Source of the DNA: a virus
Virus record (IMG/VR): IMGVR_UViG_3300034072_000758
Span: 248,001-312,000 of that record
Direction: 5' to 3' (one strand)
Length of the DNA: 64,000 nucleotides
In this document: positions 32,478 through 40,561 of the stretch, piece by piece
How positions within the stretch are numbered: position 1 is the stretch's first letter
Layout of the letters: each line of letters starts with the position of its first letter
Notes under the pieces: generated by a model
What the model saw: the letters and a program-made list of their open reading frames with translations, nothing else
The model's database searches: none
What the model was told of the DNA's origin: nothing
Program-made: the position numbers and the translations under genes

Positions 32478-33108
32478 GGTCTATCAACTCGTCACAGGCT
32501 TTGTTCAAGACCTCTTCGCGGGTGCCAGCGAAGGTATTCTCATGGCTCATTGGAGCATAGTAATCTCTGACCAGAATATTTTGTCTGGTCCCTATATCAT
32601 TGGCGACAACTATATCGGCCCCGGACTCACTGATTTGGCGGCGAGCCTTGGCTATTTGTGTGGTAGCGTCGTCATTGGAGGTCGTCTTGAAGCCGATCAC
32701 AAAGATGTCGGGCCGACGAAGCTTGATGTTGCTGATGATCTTCTTCGATGGTGTCAGGACCATAGTGTGTGGACCATCGCGGGATTGTAGGCGGGGCGCG
32801 GTCTTCCCGCTGGGGACTTCATCGATCTCGCCCGTAAAGTCACAGAGAGCCACGTTGAAAATCAGGGCCGATACGCCGGGATCGGTCAGGAGAGTGTTGA
32901 CGTAGATTTCCACATCCAGATTAGTGATCAATCCTGAATGATGATCCGCCATCTTGGTGAGAACCAGTTCCGGGTTACAGTGTTCCCGAAAATAGCTCAT
33001 GTAGTCGTACATATAGCGCGCTGTTCCACCGAACGCGCGTGTACACAAAGAAAGGTGGGCGCGAACGTCATTGAACGTTCCGCCACCCATGATTACGACT
33101 TTACTCAC
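32464..33108 (-). CDS. CoaB-like (phosphopantothenoylcysteine synthetase) domain protein
   Basis: 214 residues from a GTG at 33108 that overlaps the upstream stop. N-terminus SKVVIMGGGTFNDVRAHLSL is the nucleotide-binding loop of the DNA/pantothenate-metabolism (DFP/CoaB) family; FNVALCDFTG, RPDIFVIGFKTTSNDD, and ESGADIVVANDIG are its other hallmarks. CoaB joins cysteine to 4'-phosphopantothenate in coenzyme A synthesis. There is no CoaA-C decarboxylase half. An unrelated ligase of the same fold is possible. It follows a phosphoribosyltransferase-like gene. Confidence 0.7.
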   Translation of the reverse strand: MSKVVIMGGGTFNDVRAHLSLCTRAFGGTARYMYDYMSYFREHCNPELVLTKMADHHSGLITNLDVEIYVNTLLTDPGVSALIFNVALCDFTGEIDEVPSGKTAPRLQSRDGPHTMVLTPSKKIISNIKLRRPDIFVIGFKTTSNDDATTQIAKARRQISESGADIVVANDIGTRQNILVRDYYAPMSHENTFAGTREEVLNKACDELIDHVKV

Positions 33109-33706
33109 CGATGATCCTTTGGAAAACTTCGTAGAGTTCTTCGGGCAGGGAGGTCCGGCGAGCGAAGAACGTTTTATTGAGCATGTAGCTACAACGCTTC
33201 GGATGATAGCGAGGTGTAGCCACCTTCGTTTCACCATGTCTGTTGACATAGGTTTCGATTTCGAGAAGTGAATTGTTCGTGATCAGGTCTTCAACGTCGA
33301 TCAGGTCTTGGTGTGTATCAAGGCGCAAAGGGGCGCTATACTTTTCAGTCTTGAAGATTTCACAAGCGGTCTTGATCGTCTCACCAAAGACAATATCCGT
33401 ATCGAGGATGCGAACGTTTGAGCCACGATAATTGATGTTGCCACACTTATGGCGTCGGCTTACCGAACCATCAGAGCGGAACACCCGCGATAGTTGGAAG
33501 TAAGGGATTTGGAGCTTGCTCGCTATGTGGCGGTCAATAGAGATCAATACTTCACCAAGTTGAACATCAAAGTCCTTGAGACTGATGTTGGTGTGATCGA
33601 TCAGGACCACGTTCATATTCGTGTGTTGCTCAATAGCTTGCTTGAGCTTTTCTTGGAGAGCAACACCTTCTGCGGTGAAAGCCCTCAAGAGGATTTCGGT
33701 TTTCAT
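33101..33706 (-). CDS. phosphoribosyltransferase-like protein
   Basis: 201 residues. The segment NVRILDTDIVFGETIKTACE resembles the type I PRTase PRPP loop (hydrophobic strand, acidic residues, then T-G-x-T; here F-G-E-T), and AIEQHTNMNVVLIDH plus LGEVLISIDRHIASKL fit the core fold. The loop is not canonical, so activity is uncertain. Coupled with the CoaB-like gene. Confidence 0.55.
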   Translation of the reverse strand: MKTEILLRAFTAEGVALQEKLKQAIEQHTNMNVVLIDHTNISLKDFDVQLGEVLISIDRHIASKLQIPYFQLSRVFRSDGSVSRRHKCGNINYRGSNVRILDTDIVFGETIKTACEIFKTEKYSAPLRLDTHQDLIDVEDLITNNSLLEIETYVNRHGETKVATPRYHPKRCSYMLNKTFFARRTSLPEELYEVFQRIIGE

Positions 33707-33769
33707 GCGTCATGACCTCCATGCGCTATATATCAGATATTTATAACACCGGTTGATCAATTTGGCAAG

Positions 33770-34207
33770 TTATTTTAATAACAAAGCCGTCATCAAAATA
33801 TCTCCGATACGTTTCTCGGAAATGAACCGATTATCTTCTGGCCATCTACGATCATAATCCCAGCGGTCAAAGAGATAAGCATGTGAATCTACAGCCTTCG
33901 TAGTATCGAATACATAATTTGCCACGTTGTCATATCGCGGAAGGCCATCATACAGATGAATTTCCTTTTGTTGTTCTGGGGTAATCGTACCCTCGAACAT
34001 GTATTCAACTTGAAAGTGTGGCCAAACGTTAAACTTGATCGTCAGATATACTTTGCCTTTGGGACCGAAACCCAAGTGCTCACGCTTGATGTCAATCCCG
34101 TAGGAACCACCTTCAAAATCAAATTTGATTCGTCTTGCCCCACTACCTAAAAAGATAGGTTCGGCCAGCGTGGCGAACGGTGCGACGTTATCAAATATTT
34201 TGTACAT
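33770..34207 (-). CDS. hypothetical protein, C-terminal-helix paralog family
   Basis: 145 residues. Mostly beta (GSYGIDIKREHLGFGPKGKV, YLTIKFNVWPHFQVEYMF) and ending ISEKRIGDILMTALLLK. Overlaps the upstream stop (TAATG). Confidence 0.6.
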   Translation of the reverse strand: MYKIFDNVAPFATLAEPIFLGSGARRIKFDFEGGSYGIDIKREHLGFGPKGKVYLTIKFNVWPHFQVEYMFEGTITPEQQKEIHLYDGLPRYDNVANYVFDTTKAVDSHAYLFDRWDYDRRWPEDNRFISEKRIGDILMTALLLK

Positions 34208-34968
34208 TAGACCTTCAAATTCCTCGCGGCTTTTTCTTTCAGCATTTCCGCAATGAGCTTGGACATGTTGTCGTGCTCCGCAAGAAACCCTTCGACCATA
34301 TCGAAGAGGCGCTGGCCGCGTTCGCCATATGCCGACTTGTACTGATACAGATGCGAGCGCAACACCCGCATAAACTCTACTGTTCCATCCATGAAGTCGG
34401 GGTGAACGTTAGACGGCATCTTGAACAGCGTCCAGTTCTCGAATGTTTGCCAGATGCGGCTCAACAGTGCGGACGCGAGTTCCTTGGTGCTACCGTTATA
34501 GGTGGCGCGGTCAGTATAAAGATCAATGTTGTCGTAACGCAGCGCAAATTCCAGCGCTTCACGTTGGTCGAACGCCTTCTCGATAAACTCTTCGCGTGTC
34601 AGGGGCTTGTACGGGTCTTCGCGGACCATCACGCCGTTTGCGTCATAACCCCAAGTGTCCATAAACATGCCGATCATGGCAGACAGACGATTCGGATACA
34701 GTGTCGGATACGCCAGCAGCATATCCTTGATGTGATTCTCGAACAGATTACCGGGAAGAGGTTCTTGTTCCGGCATTGTGTCGGTTTCTTTAAGCGTGAA
34801 CGCCGAAATATAGAAGTCGCGGATCGCGCCTTCGTCATCGGTGATACGGACGGTTTCGCGGTCGAGCTTATTGCCGAACATGTCCTCGAAACCACGGCTA
34901 TGGACTTCATACGCACGACCGTGAGTCATAGCTCCCATTGTGCTACCGGTATATGTGGCAATAAGCAT
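34207..34968 (-). CDS. hypothetical protein, 253 aa
   Basis: Contains an N-terminal strand pair (VRITDDEGAIRDFYISAF) and a long helical remainder with coiled-coil-like ends (HDNMSKLIAEMLKEKAARNL). A TATAGGAGA ribosome binding site and strong promoter (34996-35023) suggest early, high expression. No recognised domain. Confidence 0.6.
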   Translation of the reverse strand: MLIATYTGSTMGAMTHGRAYEVHSRGFEDMFGNKLDRETVRITDDEGAIRDFYISAFTLKETDTMPEQEPLPGNLFENHIKDMLLAYPTLYPNRLSAMIGMFMDTWGYDANGVMVREDPYKPLTREEFIEKAFDQREALEFALRYDNIDLYTDRATYNGSTKELASALLSRIWQTFENWTLFKMPSNVHPDFMDGTVEFMRVLRSHLYQYKSAYGERGQRLFDMVEGFLAEHDNMSKLIAEMLKEKAARNLKV

Positions 34969-34995
34969 GTGGTGGTCTCCTATATTGTATATCTC

Positions 34996-35023
34996 ACAAT
35001 ATCACAGAAGACTAGATTGTCAA
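34996..35023 (-). promoter_or_regulatory. early-type sigma70 promoter
   Basis: Reverse strand: ACTTGACA (-35 at 35018-35023), 16 bases, TATTGT (34996-35001), then ATATAGGAGA before the ATG at 34968. The -35 lies inside the end of the upstream gene. Confidence 0.6.
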
Positions 35024-35247
35024 GTCTTCGGCTTCTTCTTATTTTTCTTATAGTCTTTGAAGAATTTGTCTATAGCTGGTTTGTGTTTGGTTTCGTGTAG
35101 ATAACCGTAACCACCGCGCCCACTATATCCACCCGTTCCCCTGATCGGGAAAACTTGGTTAGTAAGCGTCCAATCCAAAAAGGCGACGACCAAATCATGA
35201 TCGTCTTTTATACGGACATATACGGCATCGATTATTTTTACAGACAT
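35020..35247 (-). CDS. hypothetical basic protein, 75 aa
   Basis: From MSVKIIDAVYV at 35247; ends with a Lys-rich helix (FFKDYKKNKKKPKT). Its SD (TAGGAT) lies inside the hairpin at 35247-35266. Function unknown. Confidence 0.5.
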   Translation of the reverse strand: MSVKIIDAVYVRIKDDHDLVVAFLDWTLTNQVFPIRGTGGYSGRGGYGYLHETKHKPAIDKFFKDYKKNKKKPKT

Positions 35248-35266
35248 AATCCTATTATTAGGATTA
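35247..35266 (-). promoter_or_regulatory. hairpin sequestering an SD
   Basis: TAATCCTA and TAGGATTA arms (8 bp) around a four-base loop, ending on the start codon at 35247. The TAGGA of one arm is the likely ribosome binding site. The same AATCCTA/TAGGATT core is used in the larger stem before the macrodomain gene (50746-50792). Confidence 0.5.
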
Positions 35267-35482
35267 CGCCTCTTCGATGTCAATATTTACTTTGACGACC
35301 GACTGACCATGATCGATTTCGTTGAAGATACCGTCGATTTCGGCATCCGTTTCCTTGGACAGATTTTGGGCGGTCAGACGAGAGAAGTTTTCGATAAAAC
35401 GAATCTTGGCGACACGCGCAGAGCCAGCCACGGTGTAGAGAAAGATACCGCCCGACTTCTTTTTGATAGCATATGCTTTCAT
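35264..35482 (-). CDS. hypothetical protein, 72 aa
   Basis: MKAYAIKKKSGGIFLYTVAG then ARVAKIRFIEN; a small alpha/beta protein with a GGGAG ribosome binding site. Function unknown. Confidence 0.6.
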   Translation of the reverse strand: MKAYAIKKKSGGIFLYTVAGSARVAKIRFIENFSRLTAQNLSKETDAEIDGIFNEIDHGQSVVKVNIDIEEA

Positions 35483-35541
35483 ATTTTATACTCCCGATAT
35501 AAATGATATAGTTTCACCTTACCACATGTTTTCTGGTTGTC

Positions 35542-35549
35542 AATAAATA
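35542..35549 (+). promoter_or_regulatory. T4-type late promoter box
   Basis: AATAAATA, CACCT, ATG at 35555; five-base gap. Confidence 0.7.
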
Positions 35550-35554
35550 CACCT

Positions 35555-36202
35555 ATGCGTTATCACGAAATACTTAGAGAAAGCCGAGAAGCATCTTTGT
35601 ATCATGGCTATAAGAAGCCGGAACATGCTCGCATGGCTCTTGAGGCTAACGAAATGTTGGGGACAACTACTCAGCGCTGGTGGCCTAACGGGGTTGAACT
35701 CGTCCCCGAAGATGACCCTAAGTACCGCGAATCATACTGGATGAAGGGTATCTCGTTGACCCGCGATCTTAGCTACGCAGCGCATTGGGGAGACATTATT
35801 TTTGAACTCGATCAGCGCGCATTGTCTTACAATTATAAGATCATACCATTCAACTGGATGCGAGGTCGAGCACAGAAATATTCAGTCAATGATACGCAAA
35901 GCGACGTAGCTCACTTTAGAAAGGGTGAGCGCGAAGAGTTTCTGATCCTTGAAAAGGGACCAAATAATTACATGTTTCCGAAAGACCCTGAGTTCGATGA
36001 TTACCCGGAGTATGAACCGCGTTTAGACCTCAAGGCTTTTAAGACCCCAGCTAACAAAAAGCTGGCTCCATTGTCTCGCTACTTAAAAGCAATTTATGTC
36101 GAGCCGTATTTCATGAACAAATATCCCGAAACATATGACTATCAGTATTTTATTGATCATCCTAAATTCGGTGGATTTAAGTCTTTCCCGCGCAGAAAAT
36201 AA
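35555..36202 (+). CDS. ADP-ribosyltransferase-like late protein, candidate injected
   Basis: 215 residues from MRYHEILRE (then Ser), a leader fitting the prohead-protease pattern (LRE). An ART-like order follows: EASLYHGYKKPEHAR, MKGISLTRDLSYAAHWGDII (S-L-T strand), FELDQRALSY, and GEREEFLILEKG, where the Glu pair could be the catalytic Glu. The C-terminal SRYLKAIYVEPYF strand is typical of small ART toxins. Long linker regions make the fold assignment moderate. Confidence 0.65.
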   Translation: MRYHEILRESREASLYHGYKKPEHARMALEANEMLGTTTQRWWPNGVELVPEDDPKYRESYWMKGISLTRDLSYAAHWGDIIFELDQRALSYNYKIIPFNWMRGRAQKYSVNDTQSDVAHFRKGEREEFLILEKGPNNYMFPKDPEFDDYPEYEPRLDLKAFKTPANKKLAPLSRYLKAIYVEPYFMNKYPETYDYQYFIDHPKFGGFKSFPRRK

Positions 36203-36235
36203 TATGCTATGGTCACTCGAAAATAGGAGTGTGTC

Positions 36236-36457
36236 ATGAAGTCTTGGAAAGACAGCAACAAAGAGTTTACGGATTACCTGAACGTTTATAACAAGGCTTC
36301 CGCCGAACTCAGCAGAAAGCAAAAGCGTTTCCTCGAAAACGTATTCGATGCCGGGGCGCTGGCTGATCTTCAAAACGAACAGCGCAAGTTCGACGCGGTG
36401 AACGAGGTCTATCTTCGTATGACCGAAGAACGCAAGCAGATGATGCTACATGGTTAG
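36236..36457 (+). CDS. small helical protein, 73 aa
   Basis: Almost all helix (FTDYLNVYNKASAELSRKQ; NEQRKFDAVNEVYLRM). A TAGGAG ribosome binding site lies upstream. It overlaps the convergent gene by 12 bases. Function unknown. Confidence 0.6.
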   Translation: MKSWKDSNKEFTDYLNVYNKASAELSRKQKRFLENVFDAGALADLQNEQRKFDAVNEVYLRMTEERKQMMLHG

Positions 36458-36898
36458 GAAGTAAGTGAAGAGGTCTTCTTCATAGTCCTCTTCCAATACT
36501 CCATCAAAACGCTTGACTTCAAAATCATACAAATTGTTGCTATGGATACTTGCCAATATATCGGTTTGTTGGTTCGAAGAAAAGTTTTGTATCGAACATT
36601 TCAAGGTCAGCATTTCTTCGACTTTGGTTCCATCATATCGATAGTTGGGTTCGATTGATGATGAAGGTTTCGGTATGATGTTTGCCTTATACCCAAACAG
36701 AAACTTATCCGGGGCATAGAACCAGAACTGATAATGGCGTTTATGGTGAAAGTAGGTCACTGACATGCGGAAAGGTCGTGGGTGACCATGAACCACACGC
36801 CGCGCCGAATATGCGGTGAAGGTCGAATTTCGAGCGGCATGGAACGTATTCCGCTCCAATAGATGCCGCCAGATGTCATCATTCTTAAAAACGCTCAT
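36446..36898 (-). CDS. hypothetical protein, C-terminal-helix paralog family
   Basis: 150 residues, beta-rich (RPFRMSVTYFHHKRHYQFWF) and ending LEEDYEEDLFTYFLTM. Start overlaps the stop of the upstream paralog. Confidence 0.6.
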   Translation of the reverse strand: MSVFKNDDIWRHLLERNTFHAARNSTFTAYSARRVVHGHPRPFRMSVTYFHHKRHYQFWFYAPDKFLFGYKANIIPKPSSSIEPNYRYDGTKVEEMLTLKCSIQNFSSNQQTDILASIHSNNLYDFEVKRFDGVLEEDYEEDLFTYFLTM

Positions 36899-37383
36899 GA
36901 GAGCAAAGATAGCATAAACACATGATCTATCAAAGACTCTTCGGTCTTATCGACACATAATTTTGAATACATCGATTCAATTTCGAGACCATTATAATCT
37001 ACTTGTCTTGGAACTATACGGTTCTCGTCACTGACGACTCGCAAATGAAATGTTACCTTCGGCCCCGGCGTCTTGCTCATTCGGAATTTTATTACGAACC
37101 GCCCAAGTTGATGTACATGAGCGATGGCCACGATCCGGTGACCTTCATAAAACATTCTGACCTTGGCGCGGATACATTGTTCTATGTGTAGTTCCCCGGC
37201 AATTTCCGAGATAGTTGTCACACTATAGCGAGTGCCTAAGAGTGATCTACAGTAAGTAACCTTCCCGCGCATATCGATAAAATCGCTAAATCGATTGAAA
37301 AATCGAAGCCAAAGCTCCGCATCTTTCAGGGGAGAACCGTCAAGAACTTCGACGCTATTTAGCGGTATAGTCCACTTAGCCAT
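36895..37383 (-). CDS. hypothetical protein, C-terminal-helix paralog family
   Basis: 162 residues from MAKWTIPLNSVEVL at 37383, overlapping the adenylyltransferase stop. A longer in-frame reading exists but lies antiparallel within the upstream gene. Strands (GRFVIKFRMSKTPGPKVTFH) and the ending TEESLIDHVFMLSLLS. Confidence 0.55.
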   Translation of the reverse strand: MAKWTIPLNSVEVLDGSPLKDAELWLRFFNRFSDFIDMRGKVTYCRSLLGTRYSVTTISEIAGELHIEQCIRAKVRMFYEGHRIVAIAHVHQLGRFVIKFRMSKTPGPKVTFHLRVVSDENRIVPRQVDYNGLEIESMYSKLCVDKTEESLIDHVFMLSLLS

Positions 37384-38086
37384 TATGCGCTTTGCGGATC
37401 GCGGTCGAAGACATAGGGTTGTCGCCACCCACGAAATTAATATGCCGCGAGCACCAAGGAAGATAGCTATACAGCTTATACATTTCCGAGTTCTCACGAC
37501 CGACGATGGTACATGCGCCAGAATCACGAAAAGCGAGAGCATAGTTAGCTCGGTCGCCACCAGACACAAAAATAGTTTTATATGAGGGGCGATTTTTCCG
37601 AAGTTCAGCGTAAAGACGAGTAAAATTGCGCGAACAACCGTTCGGCATAGCGTCTTCAAATACCGGAAATACGTTGAGAGAATGCCCGCGCCACTTAGCC
37701 TCTTTGATAAGGCGCAGGGCGTCAACAACCTTCTCTTCGGGATACTCACCCTTAGAATTACGGTATTCGCTGTGATCGACGTGAATGACTATGGCGACTG
37801 TACCACCAGCCACAAACGATTCAAAGCGCCCATCAACGACAGCGTTTTCGATTTCAGCTTGCGCATCCAACGCACCCATAATGACGCTCAGGTGACCTTC
37901 GTGGAAGGGATGGAATGCCCCTGAGAACTGGAAGACCCAATAGTAATCGTCGGAGGGAAGAACGTTGTGATCAGCGTAGCGTACCGAATCATCCCACGGC
38001 TTCGTTTCTTCGAAGTATCCGGCGCGGTCGCAGTATTCCATCCCATAGCGCTTGTAGAGTGTTTTGTACCAAGGATCGTTGATCAT
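37376..38086 (-). CDS. cytidylyltransferase-fold nucleotidyltransferase (NMN adenylyltransferase-like)
   Basis: 236 residues from MINDPWYKTLYKRYG at 38086, with a GGGAAGGG ribosome binding site. The HxGH-type nucleotide motif appears as FSGAFHPFHEGHLSVIMGAL (about residues 53-72), and the partner motif ISSTxxR as NPMSSTAIRKAHNG at the C-terminus. TIFVSGGDRANYAL and HINFVGG fit the core. NMN/NaMN adenylyltransferases use this pair of motifs, but pantetheine-phosphate or other adenylyltransferases of this superfamily cannot be excluded. It would give the window a second NaMN adenylyltransferase. Confidence 0.75.
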   Translation of the reverse strand: MINDPWYKTLYKRYGMEYCDRAGYFEETKPWDDSVRYADHNVLPSDDYYWVFQFSGAFHPFHEGHLSVIMGALDAQAEIENAVVDGRFESFVAGGTVAIVIHVDHSEYRNSKGEYPEEKVVDALRLIKEAKWRGHSLNVFPVFEDAMPNGCSRNFTRLYAELRKNRPSYKTIFVSGGDRANYALAFRDSGACTIVGRENSEMYKLYSYLPWCSRHINFVGGDNPMSSTAIRKAHNG

Positions 38087-38097
38087 GTTACCCTTCC

Positions 38098-38427
38098 CTA
38101 TGGTGTGTGACGGAAACCCGCTGATGGAAAACATTTCCTCTTTATTTCAGCGGTGATTTTATTCACACGCTTCATCTTCCGAGGATGGGTGTCAATATTG
38201 ACGTAGTACCACTTTTTCATATCAGGAAGTTCGAAAAGATCACGGAGGAAACCGTCACCGTTTATATAGCGGTCGTATTGCCCCTTGGTCATTTCAGCGC
38301 CGAAGAAATCGTATTCATCTTCGGCGTTGAAAGCTATCGCCACGATCTTGGTCCCACGCTTGGTATCGAATGCTACCAATTGCGGCCCATCGTAGTAATA
38401 TAGTATTTCGACTTCCTGATTATTCAT
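38098..38427 (-). CDS. hypothetical protein, 109 aa
   Basis: Strand-rich N-terminus (VEILYYYDGPQLVAFDTKRG, TKIVAIAF) followed by helices and a basic end. Coupled by overlap to the vWA-like gene. Function unknown. Confidence 0.6.
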   Translation of the reverse strand: MNNQEVEILYYYDGPQLVAFDTKRGTKIVAIAFNAEDEYDFFGAEMTKGQYDRYINGDGFLRDLFELPDMKKWYYVNIDTHPRKMKRVNKITAEIKRKCFPSAGFRHTP

Positions 38428-38807
38428 GAAATCAGTGTATACTTCACTTCGGTATTAGAGTCAAAGAAGCCGTCGCTTAAAACGAAAATTTTCTTTGTCT
38501 TGAGTACGGTAAAGCGCGTTAGAGCTTTCTCGATGTCAGACCCACCGCAGAACTTTGTAGGTGCGCGAATGTCGGAAAATTTTGTTGTCACGATTTCCTT
38601 GATTATGTCGTTATCGAAGTAAACAACGTGATAGATGTTATTCAGACCGAAGCAGCCTTTTCGCAACGTTTTGAACGCCGGGTCGAACTCGAAATTGAAT
38701 TGGCTTCCCGACACGTCAATGGCGATGCCATAGCAACGAGTTGTGTACAGCCACGAGATCGCCACAGAGGCCAGTGCGGCGATGACTATGATTAGGCTAG
38801 AAGCCAT
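38424..38807 (-). CDS. membrane-anchored vWA-like protein
   Basis: 127 residues from MASSLIIVIAALASVAISWL, an N-terminal membrane anchor. Then CYGIAIDVSGSQFNF (the D-x-S-x-S metal site), a strand YHVVYFDND, a GGSDIEKAL helix and KKIFVLSDGFFD (the final Asp). This is a small vWA/DUF2201-type fold, usually a protein-interaction module. Start overlaps the oxygenase stop. Confidence 0.65.
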   Translation of the reverse strand: MASSLIIVIAALASVAISWLYTTRCYGIAIDVSGSQFNFEFDPAFKTLRKGCFGLNNIYHVVYFDNDIIKEIVTTKFSDIRAPTKFCGGSDIEKALTRFTVLKTKKIFVLSDGFFDSNTEVKYTLIS

Positions 38808-39618
38808 AAGCCACGTCTCCCCGAATGATGTAGCGATGGCCATTGCCGACGAACTCTTGGACCTGATGGCAGAGCCAGTGCGGGAAGATCAGGAGACGAC
38901 CGGCCTTCGGCTGGATGCTGTGAATGATTTCGTCGGCGGTCGCTTGGCGCGTCCAATCATCACGCTTCCAGTCAGCCGGGGCCAGATGCTCTTGTCCGTC
39001 CTTGACGAATTGGAAATGACCGCCTTCGCCATCGAGATCGTTCAGATACAGAACCCACGAATAGAGGGTGATATATTTTTCCGATTCGTTGATAAATGGC
39101 GCGTCATAGTGCGGAACGTGCTTGCCACCCGACGAATATTTCATGAAGCGCATCCACGGCGTTGAGCCAAGAAGTTCATACTTCTGTTCCGGGGAGAATG
39201 GCAGCATGAAATCGAGCGGTTCATCTGAGCGTCCCCACGAAGCCGACATAGAGCCATCGCGTTCCAGCGTCAGATAGCGATAGTCCGCGAGACAGCCATC
39301 GAGAATGGTGGACATATAGGCGTCGAACCCATCCGCCCATGCCATTGCGCGCCATGAGCCGATATTGGCCGAAGGATCGCCGTAGCCATCAACGCCGACC
39401 GGGTACTTGGACGGTTGGGCTTCGAAGTCGGAGATCAGAGCTTGGCACTGTTCCGGCGACAGAACATCGTCACAGCACAGGGCCTTGTAGTCGATGTATT
39501 TTGTCTTGATGACGTGATCTGTCACTTCAACAGACTTGTTGTTTGCGTCATAGAAGTTGACGCAATTCCATGTCGGCTTTGCGGCCAGCGGACCAGTGTA
39601 TTTCTTGAGGTTCCACAT
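38797..39618 (-). CDS. 2-oxoglutarate/Fe(II) dioxygenase family protein
   Basis: 273 residues from MWNLKKYTGPLAAKP at 39618, just after the upstream stop. Iron ligands: H-x-D in KHVPHYDAPF and the distal His with Arg in GRLLIFPHWLCHQVQEF and GHRYIIRGDVAYG. YITLYSWVLYLNDLDGEGG supplies the core strands. Prolyl-hydroxylase-like phage enzymes of this class are common; the substrate (protein, base or sugar) is unknown. Confidence 0.85.
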   Translation of the reverse strand: MWNLKKYTGPLAAKPTWNCVNFYDANNKSVEVTDHVIKTKYIDYKALCCDDVLSPEQCQALISDFEAQPSKYPVGVDGYGDPSANIGSWRAMAWADGFDAYMSTILDGCLADYRYLTLERDGSMSASWGRSDEPLDFMLPFSPEQKYELLGSTPWMRFMKYSSGGKHVPHYDAPFINESEKYITLYSWVLYLNDLDGEGGHFQFVKDGQEHLAPADWKRDDWTRQATADEIIHSIQPKAGRLLIFPHWLCHQVQEFVGNGHRYIIRGDVAYGF

Positions 39619-39620
39619 GG

Positions 39621-40022
39621 TTAGGCGTCCAGCTTCGACCAGAATTGAGCGCGCGAAGTCACGCCTTCTTCGCTGTTGCCGAAAAATTCGGGAAACAGTT
39701 GAGCCATCTGTCCGACAGCGCGTTCGTGTGCTGAAATCGTTTGACCCAAGCAAAGATTGGTAAGAACACCGCTGATAGTCCGATTGACGAAATCGGCCAC
39801 AGTTTGTTCACCGCCGACCACGGCACGGCGAAGACGTTCCAGAAGATCGCGCAGAGCGACACAGGTGTTATAGCTATCCACCGCCGATTGTGAGATATGA
39901 AGCATATCATCGGTGAAGGTCAGATTGATCACGCCGCCCATTTGCTTTTCAGTGGCTCGCGCATATTGAATGCGCTGGTCGATCTTCATCAGAAGTTCTT
40001 CTTTTAGAGAAAATTCGGACAT
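39621..40022 (-). CDS. hypothetical helical protein, 133 aa
   Basis: MSEFSLKEELLMKIDQRIQY at 40022 with a GGAG site. Mainly helical with GVINLTFTDDMLHISQSAVD. Function unknown. Heads the operon through the oxygenase and adenylyltransferase. Confidence 0.6.
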   Translation of the reverse strand: MSEFSLKEELLMKIDQRIQYARATEKQMGGVINLTFTDDMLHISQSAVDSYNTCVALRDLLERLRRAVVGGEQTVADFVNRTISGVLTNLCLGQTISAHERAVGQMAQLFPEFFGNSEEGVTSRAQFWSKLDA

Positions 40023-40056
40023 AGATATATGCTCCATATTTTGTTGATATGGTGCC

Positions 40057-40084
40057 AATATATCCCAAACAAAGATATTGTCAA
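40057..40084 (-). promoter_or_regulatory. early-type sigma70 promoter
   Basis: Reverse strand: AGCTTGACA (-35 at 40079-40084), 16 bases, TATATT (40057-40062); drives the run from 40022 to about 36446. Confidence 0.65.
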
Positions 40085-40090
40085 GCTATC

Positions 40091-40528
40091 TCAGTCGAAA
40101 TAAAGTTGAAAAAGTAATTCGTCATCATGGCTGAAAGAAATCCGAAGTGGATTTATGTCACCAATGATATGCTGAAATATTGGGAAGCGCTCAGATATAT
40201 CAGCAATGATCTTGTCAGTCTTCGTTTGGTGATAAACCGATAGACGATTTCCATACCAAATACGATATAAGTTATCACCGCATCGCCACATAACAATTCG
40301 ATCAGATTCTCGAATTGTTACGCCGTTAATTTCTAACACACATGTAATTGGAAGCGTGTTGTTGGTAATTAAGTGTATTGTCTGATCAGCGAAAATGGCA
40401 GTCTTATAGTCAAGCGTCATCCCACCCGATGATATGATTGGCGGTCCCGGCGGAGAAGATTTTATTCCACCTCCGCCTCCACCGTGGCCAAAACCAATAA
40501 AATCACTAACGCTCAATTTTAAACCCAA
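40091..40528 (-). CDS. hypothetical protein, C-terminal-helix paralog family, Gly/Pro-rich start
   Basis: Up to 145 residues from a TTG. The N-terminal GFGHGGGGGGIKSSPPGPP is low-complexity; an ATG at 40420 (MTLDYKTAIFADQ) is an alternative start and begins the folded part. Ends SFSHDDELLFQLYFD, the family-type ending. Start uncertain. Confidence 0.45.
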   Translation of the reverse strand: MGLKLSVSDFIGFGHGGGGGGIKSSPPGPPIISSGGMTLDYKTAIFADQTIHLITNNTLPITCVLEINGVTIRESDRIVMWRCGDNLYRIWYGNRLSVYHQTKTDKIIADISERFPIFQHIIGDINPLRISFSHDDELLFQLYFD

Positions 40529-40561
40529 TCTGGTTGCTCGCTGCCATAGCCTTCGGCATAC

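Noticed and set aside
34180-35100. Long forward-strand open frame (306 codons)
   Set aside because: It is antisense to two coupled genes with promoters and SD sites, has no SD of its own and shows low-complexity, shadow-like composition. The same reasoning excludes long antisense frames at 1433-2071, 9328-9975, 42091-42879, 53880-54503 and 57077-57967.
36895-37749. Longer version (284 codons) of the protein ending at 36895
   Set aside because: The extra N-terminal part lies in another frame inside the adenylyltransferase gene. The ATG at 37383 overlaps that gene's stop, as is usual in this genome.
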